DNA of 39,515 nucleotides from Pseudomonadota bacterium. GTDB lineage: Bacteria > Pseudomonadota > Gammaproteobacteria > Xanthomonadales > Rhodanobacteraceae. The notes beneath the pieces were generated by a model. It ran no database searches. It worked only from the letters and a program-made list of their open reading frames with translations, and had not been told where the DNA came from. The position numbers and the translations under genes were made by a program. The first letter of the stretch is position 1, and the number at the start of each line of letters is the position of its first letter. Shown in pieces: positions 35,733 through 39,515 of this stretch. The DNA is taken from contig JAKAEJ010000013.1 of the NCBI GenBank assembly GCA_021818335.1, positions 1 to 39,515 of the forward strand, in the 5' to 3' direction.

Positions 35733-37127
35733 ATGAACCGCACCGCGAAGCTAACCTTGTTCAGCTGCGCCATCGCACTCGCGCTGTCGCCCGCCTTGGC
35801 ATTTGGAGAGGACCTGCTGCAGGCCTACGAACAGGCCCGCGCAAGCGACCCCGTGCTCGCGCAGGCGGACGCCACGCGCCTGGCTTCTCAGCAAGGGGTC
35901 GTTCAGGCGCGTGCCCTGCTGCTCCCTCAGGTGAACGCCACGTACAGCTACTCGCAGTCGCACGGCACCAGCAGTAGCACCCAACCCTTCAGCACCGCAT
36001 CCGGATTCCAAATCTTCAATTTCACCAGTTCCAGCACCAATTACGGAACCCAATTGCAAGGCGTCCTTTCGCAAACCCTCTTTAATTTTTCCGATTGGGC
36101 CAATCTTCAGGCCGCGCATTCGACCGCGCAGAGCCAGAACGCATCCTACGCCTCGGCCGAGCAAAATCTGTACCTGCGTGTCGCGACCGCGTACTTCGGA
36201 GTGCTTGCTGCCCAGGATCAGCTTAACTATGCGAAAGCCAACGAGAAGGCGTTGAAGAGTCAACTCGATCAGGCCAAGCAGCGCTTCGAAGTTGGCTTGG
36301 CTGCGATAACGGATGTGAACCAGGCCAAAGCGCAGTACGACACGGCTGTCGCGACGGTGATCACGACGCGCAACAACCTCGATGATGCTCGCGAGGCACT
36401 GACGCAAATAACGGGCAAACCCGCCAATGATCTCCAACCGCTCCGCAACGGGATCCCGCTCAATGCCCCAAGCCCGGATAACCTCGAGGACTGGGTCAAT
36501 ATGGCGCTGGCGGACAATCCTGCGCTGCGCGCGTCCCGGGAACAGGTTCGGGCTGCGAGCGACACCGTGCATTCGGCATATGGCGCGCACCTGCCCACGC
36601 TGAGTGCACAGGTCAGTTACACCCGCGCCCCGGGGTGGGCCGACCAGAATTCGCGCTTGGGGGGCATCGGCGCATACCACAGCAACAGCCTGAGCCGGGA
36701 CACGGTCATCGGTGTGGTGCTCAACATCCCCATTTTCAGCGGCTTCGGCACGCAGGCGAGGGTGCGTCAGGCGATCTATAACCGGGATAGTGCGCAAGAC
36801 GTGCTTGAGCAGAACCGTCGCGCCTTGGTCCGCAGCACGCGGAACGCATTCCGATCCGTCCTCGCCGGCGTTGCTAGCGTGGAAGCGAACAAGGCTGCGG
36901 TAACTTCGGCGCAAAGTTCCCTGGAGGCGACCCAGGCGGGTTATGAAGTAGGCACGCAGACGATTGTCGATGTGCTGCTCGCACAGCAGACGCTGTTCCA
37001 GGCGCAGAGTGCCTATTCGCAGTCACGCTATCAGCTCCTGCTGAATCGACTCGCACTGGCCTACGATGGCGGCAAGCTGGGATATGCGCAGCTTCAGGAA
37101 GTCAATGCGTTGCTTAAGTCCTCCTAA
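35733..37127 (+). CDS. tolC: TolC-family outer membrane efflux protein
   Basis: 464 residues with a Sec signal peptide (cleavage near ALAFG, residue 24). The two tandem repeats of the TolC fold are visible: each begins with a helical stretch (DLLQAYEQARASDPVLAQADATRLASQQGVVQARALLLPQV; NLEDWVNMALADNPALRASREQVRAASDTVHSAYGAHLPTL) followed by a beta-strand part. RYQLLLNRLALAYDGGKLG near the end is typical. It forms a trimeric channel for drug efflux and type I secretion with an inner-membrane pump encoded elsewhere. The stop overlaps the convergent waaA by 14 bases. Confidence 0.95.
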   Translation: MNRTAKLTLFSCAIALALSPALAFGEDLLQAYEQARASDPVLAQADATRLASQQGVVQARALLLPQVNATYSYSQSHGTSSSTQPFSTASGFQIFNFTSSSTNYGTQLQGVLSQTLFNFSDWANLQAAHSTAQSQNASYASAEQNLYLRVATAYFGVLAAQDQLNYAKANEKALKSQLDQAKQRFEVGLAAITDVNQAKAQYDTAVATVITTRNNLDDAREALTQITGKPANDLQPLRNGIPLNAPSPDNLEDWVNMALADNPALRASREQVRAASDTVHSAYGAHLPTLSAQVSYTRAPGWADQNSRLGGIGAYHSNSLSRDTVIGVVLNIPIFSGFGTQARVRQAIYNRDSAQDVLEQNRRALVRSTRNAFRSVLAGVASVEANKAAVTSAQSSLEATQAGYEVGTQTIVDVLLAQQTLFQAQSAYSQSRYQLLLNRLALAYDGGKLGYAQLQEVNALLKSS

Positions 37128-38403
37128 CGGCAGCAAGCTGTTGCTCGATGGCCGCGGCGATTTCCTGAAGTGCTCCGCGGCCGCGCTCGACTACGTTGAG
37201 CCCCGCGGTTCCCATGCGCATGCGCGCCGGTTCGTCGTGGAGTAGATTCAGGACAGACGAGGCCAGCGAGTCGGCATCCTCAACCCTGGATGCTGCGCCC
37301 GCCGTGATTAACGCGTCGACGATCTCGACTGAGTTAAACGTATTGGGCCCGACCAACACCGGCACCCCAAGCGCCGCTGGCTCGAGTACGTTGTGGCCAC
37401 CTACCGGTGCCAAACTGCCTCCCACGAATGCGACGTCGGCAGACGCGTAAAAGCCCATTAATTCGCCCAAGCTGTCCAGTACGAAGCACTGCGTGTCGTT
37501 CGCTGGCAACAGGTCGAGGCTGCGGGTGCGAACGCGCAGCCCGGCGCCGCGGGCCGCTTGGGTCATATTGCGGAACCGTTCCGAGTGACGCGGCGCAACC
37601 AGCAAAAGTGCCTCGGGTAGCGACTTCAGGACGAGTGCATGGGCATCGAGGACGATCTGCTCTTCGCCTTCGTGCGTGCTAGCTGCAATCCACACGGGAC
37701 GATGGGGCCCCAGCGCCGCACGGACTGTGCCGCCCACGAGCCTCACTTCGGGCTCCACGACCAGATCGAACTTCAAGTTGCCAACCGGCTGCACTCGGTC
37801 TGGACGGGCGCCGAGGCGCCGATAACGCTCCGCATCCGTTTCGCTTTGAGCCAGCACTGCGACAACGCCATCGAGTGCCGAGCGGATCAGTCGAACACCT
37901 GGCACGATCGCGAAGCCTCGCATCGATCGCTCAGATAGGCGGGCGTTGACAATGAGCAACGGTATTCGGCGATGCGCGGCTTGCGTGTAAAGGTTTGGCC
38001 AGATTTCAGTTTCCGCGATGACTCCAAGGCAAGGATCAATCCGGGAAAGGAATCGGCGTACAGCGCCCGGCAAATCAAAGGGCAGATAGGCATGGTGGAC
38101 GCGGGTGTCAAATAATTGCCGTACGCGCGCGGATCCCGTCGGCGTTCCCGTGGTGACGATCAGCGGTCGATTCGGGTCCCGTCGCAGGAGTAGCTCAATC
38201 AGTCGCGCCAATGCATTGACTTCGCCAACGGACACGGCGTGGAGCCACAACGCACCCTGGACCGGCATCGCCGGCACGAACCCAAGCCGCTCCCTCCATC
38301 GCAGCCAGTAGTCCCGATTCCGCAAGCCACGAATGCCGAGACGGGCCAGCATTGGCACCGTCAGAAGGTACAACAGCAGGGTGTAGAGCCATCGCGCAAA
38401 CAT
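37114..38403 (-). CDS. waaA: Kdo transferase
   Basis: 429 residues from the ATG at 38403 (MFARWLYTLLLYLLTVPM), with GAGGA six bases ahead. An N-terminal membrane anchor precedes a GT-B glycosyltransferase: LWLHAVSVGEVNA near residue 48, LIVTTGTPTGSARVRQL, YLPFDLPGAVRRFL, AETEIWPNLY, NARLSERSMRGF, WIAASTHEGEEQIVLDAH and GGSLAPVGGHNVLEPAALGVPVLVGP. It adds Kdo to lipid A precursors at the inner membrane. It is divergent from the acyltransferase gene that acts next in the same pathway. Confidence 0.96.
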   Translation of the reverse strand: MFARWLYTLLLYLLTVPMLARLGIRGLRNRDYWLRWRERLGFVPAMPVQGALWLHAVSVGEVNALARLIELLLRRDPNRPLIVTTGTPTGSARVRQLFDTRVHHAYLPFDLPGAVRRFLSRIDPCLGVIAETEIWPNLYTQAAHRRIPLLIVNARLSERSMRGFAIVPGVRLIRSALDGVVAVLAQSETDAERYRRLGARPDRVQPVGNLKFDLVVEPEVRLVGGTVRAALGPHRPVWIAASTHEGEEQIVLDAHALVLKSLPEALLLVAPRHSERFRNMTQAARGAGLRVRTRSLDLLPANDTQCFVLDSLGELMGFYASADVAFVGGSLAPVGGHNVLEPAALGVPVLVGPNTFNSVEIVDALITAGAASRVEDADSLASSVLNLLHDEPARMRMGTAGLNVVERGRGALQEIAAAIEQQLAAVRRT

Positions 38404-38473
38404 GGGTTTCCTCAAGGCGCGCGAGTATAGCGACAGAACATTCCCTAACCCGACCCGGCGCACGGAATGGCCA

Positions 38474-39445
38474 ATGTTAGGATTGTGCCGGATGCTATCG
38501 CCACGCCGCAGAGTCCCCCGTCGTCTCCTTTCCGTGCGCCACTGGCCGTCGTGGTGCGCCGTGTGGGTTATTTGGCTTCTGGCGAGGCTGCCCTATTCGC
38601 TGCTCATCCCACTGGGGAGGGGAATTGGCCAATTGGTCCAATGGGTAATGCCGGCGCGAAGAAAGGTCGCCGCAACCAATCTTCGCCTCTGCTTTCCGGA
38701 GATGGCTCCTGACGAGCGAGCTCGCTTGCTTCGAACCAACATGATCAACGTCGGCATCATGCTGATGGAATTCGCGCTCGGCTGGCTGGGTAGCCGCCGT
38801 TCTCTTGAGCACGTTCCGGTCGACATCCAAGGTCTTGGTTATCTGGAGGATGCGCGAAGGAGGGGCGTTGGTGTCCTGCTGGTGGGCGCGCACTTTACCC
38901 ATCTCGAGCTATGCGGGCGCCTCCTCTCGATGCGCGTCCCATTAGCCGGCATGTACAGGGCCATGGACAATGAGGTGCTTGAGTTTGTGATCCTGCGCGC
39001 ACGCCTGCGCTATGCGGCAGCAATGTTCACCAAGGATGATCTGCTCGGGACGGTCCGTTATCTGCGCCGGGGCGGGATCCTGTGGTATGCGCCAGATCAG
39101 GACATGCGAGGAAAGGAGGCAGTTTTCGCACCTTTTTTCGGGGTCCTGGCTGCCACCATCACCGCTACCCATCACTTGGCCAGACTATCGGGCGCTGAAG
39201 TGATGCCATTCGCCCATCGCCGCCTGCCCCATGGCGGCTACGAAATCCGAATCCTTCCGCCGTTCGACGACTTCCCAAGCTCGGACGCGGGCGCCGACAC
39301 GCAACGAGTCAATGGCGCGATCGAGACCATGGTGGCTGCCGCGCCAGAGCAATACCTATGGATCCACAAACGGTTTAAGACGCGCCCCGCAGGTGCTCGG
39401 GAGGTATACGGAGTGGGAGTGGAAAGCCGAAGGCCGATCCGGTGA
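38474..39445 (+). CDS. lpxL: Lipid A biosynthesis (Kdo-dependent) acyltransferase, LpxL/HtrB-like
   Basis: 323 residues from the ATG at 38474. An N-terminal helix (about 22-45) anchors it in the inner membrane. The catalytic HX4E motif is HFTHLE (His139, Glu144), followed by YRAMDNEVLEFVILRARLRY, GILWYAPDQDMR, VFAPFFGVLAATIT and YLWIHKRFKTRP, all typical of LpxL/LpxM. It adds a secondary acyl chain to Kdo-lipid A. The start is uncertain: ATG 38492 and upstream codons also exist. The TGA (39443-39445) lies inside the loop of the terminator hairpin. Confidence 0.92.
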   Translation: MLGLCRMLSPRRRVPRRLLSVRHWPSWCAVWVIWLLARLPYSLLIPLGRGIGQLVQWVMPARRKVAATNLRLCFPEMAPDERARLLRTNMINVGIMLMEFALGWLGSRRSLEHVPVDIQGLGYLEDARRRGVGVLLVGAHFTHLELCGRLLSMRVPLAGMYRAMDNEVLEFVILRARLRYAAAMFTKDDLLGTVRYLRRGGILWYAPDQDMRGKEAVFAPFFGVLAATITATHHLARLSGAEVMPFAHRRLPHGGYEIRILPPFDDFPSSDAGADTQRVNGAIETMVAAAPEQYLWIHKRFKTRPAGAREVYGVGVESRRPIR

Positions 39446-39457
39446 GGGATCGGCCTT
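39430..39457. terminator. Bidirectional rho-independent-type terminator between lpxL and rRNA operon
   Basis: AAGGCCGATCC (39430-39440) and GGATCGGCCTT (39447-39457) form an 11-bp stem with a 6-base loop GGTGAG. A short T-run follows on the plus strand and an A-rich start gives T residues on the minus strand. It sits between lpxL (plus) and the 5S rRNA end (minus). Confidence 0.8.
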
Positions 39458-39478
39458 TGGGGTGTTGCGTAAGGGACC

Positions 39479-39515
39479 TTGGCGGTGACCTACTCTTGCA
39501 TGGCTAGAGCCACAC
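39479..39515 (-). rRNA. rrf: 5S rRNA, 3' end (partial, runs off window)
   Basis: The reverse complement of the last 37 bases contains CCATGCAAGAGTAGGTCACC followed by GCCAA, the conserved 3' end of proteobacterial 5S rRNA. An rRNA operon on the minus strand therefore ends here and would continue to the right of the window. Confidence 0.85.

Overview
The window is GC-rich proteobacterial chromosome, and its gene order points to the Xanthomonadales/Lysobacterales (Gammaproteobacteria). The diagnostic stretch is glyS-glyQ, rplM-rpsI, coq7, speD, a Clp-type CRP regulator, a HAD phosphatase, trpCDGE, rpe, djlA, cytochrome c and purC, followed further on by pcm, tolC, waaA and an LpxL-type acyltransferase. 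Every call comes from reading the sequence; no database search was run, so the lineage is inferred from gene order and remembered family sequences.

Region 1 (1-5735) is accessory. A truncated IS5-type transposase enters from the left edge. Beside it lies a six-gene minus-strand cluster for inorganic sulfur oxidation, read from 5619 down to 439: an exported DsrE-family protein, an orphan periplasmic solute-binding protein, a diheme cytochrome c, a TsdA-type thiosulfate dehydrogenase, a fused DoxD-DoxA thiosulfate:quinone oxidoreductase and a membrane-anchored TlpA-like thioredoxin. Two pairs overlap by 1-4 bases and palindromes lie upstream of the first gene. The set offers two routes from thiosulfate to tetrathionate, one to quinone and one to cytochrome c, plus sulfur-handling partners. 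This is the most interesting part of the window.

Region 2 (5804-24162) is mostly core metabolism and translation: a pteridine-reductase-like SDR, glycyl-tRNA synthetase, an orphan GspE/PilB-type ATPase, tRNA-Gln(CUG) directly behind rplM-rpsI, ubiquinone hydroxylase Coq7, SpeD, Clp, a compact trpEGDC-HAD operon, rpe, DjlA with a lipoprotein cytochrome c, purC and an Mpo1-like membrane protein.

Region 3 (24172-31549) holds a small unknown membrane protein, an ABM-fold protein, glutathione S-transferase, the E3 and E2 subunits of pyruvate dehydrogenase (whose lipoyl-domain DNA is almost identical), an MscS channel, a small exported protein and inorganic pyrophosphatase.

Region 4 (31788-39515) holds thiC behind a TPP riboswitch, a TetR regulator divergent from a small unknown gene, a Pcm-like methyltransferase, TolC, Kdo transferase WaaA, an LpxL-like acyltransferase, a bidirectional terminator and the 3' end of a 5S rRNA gene entering from the right on the minus strand.
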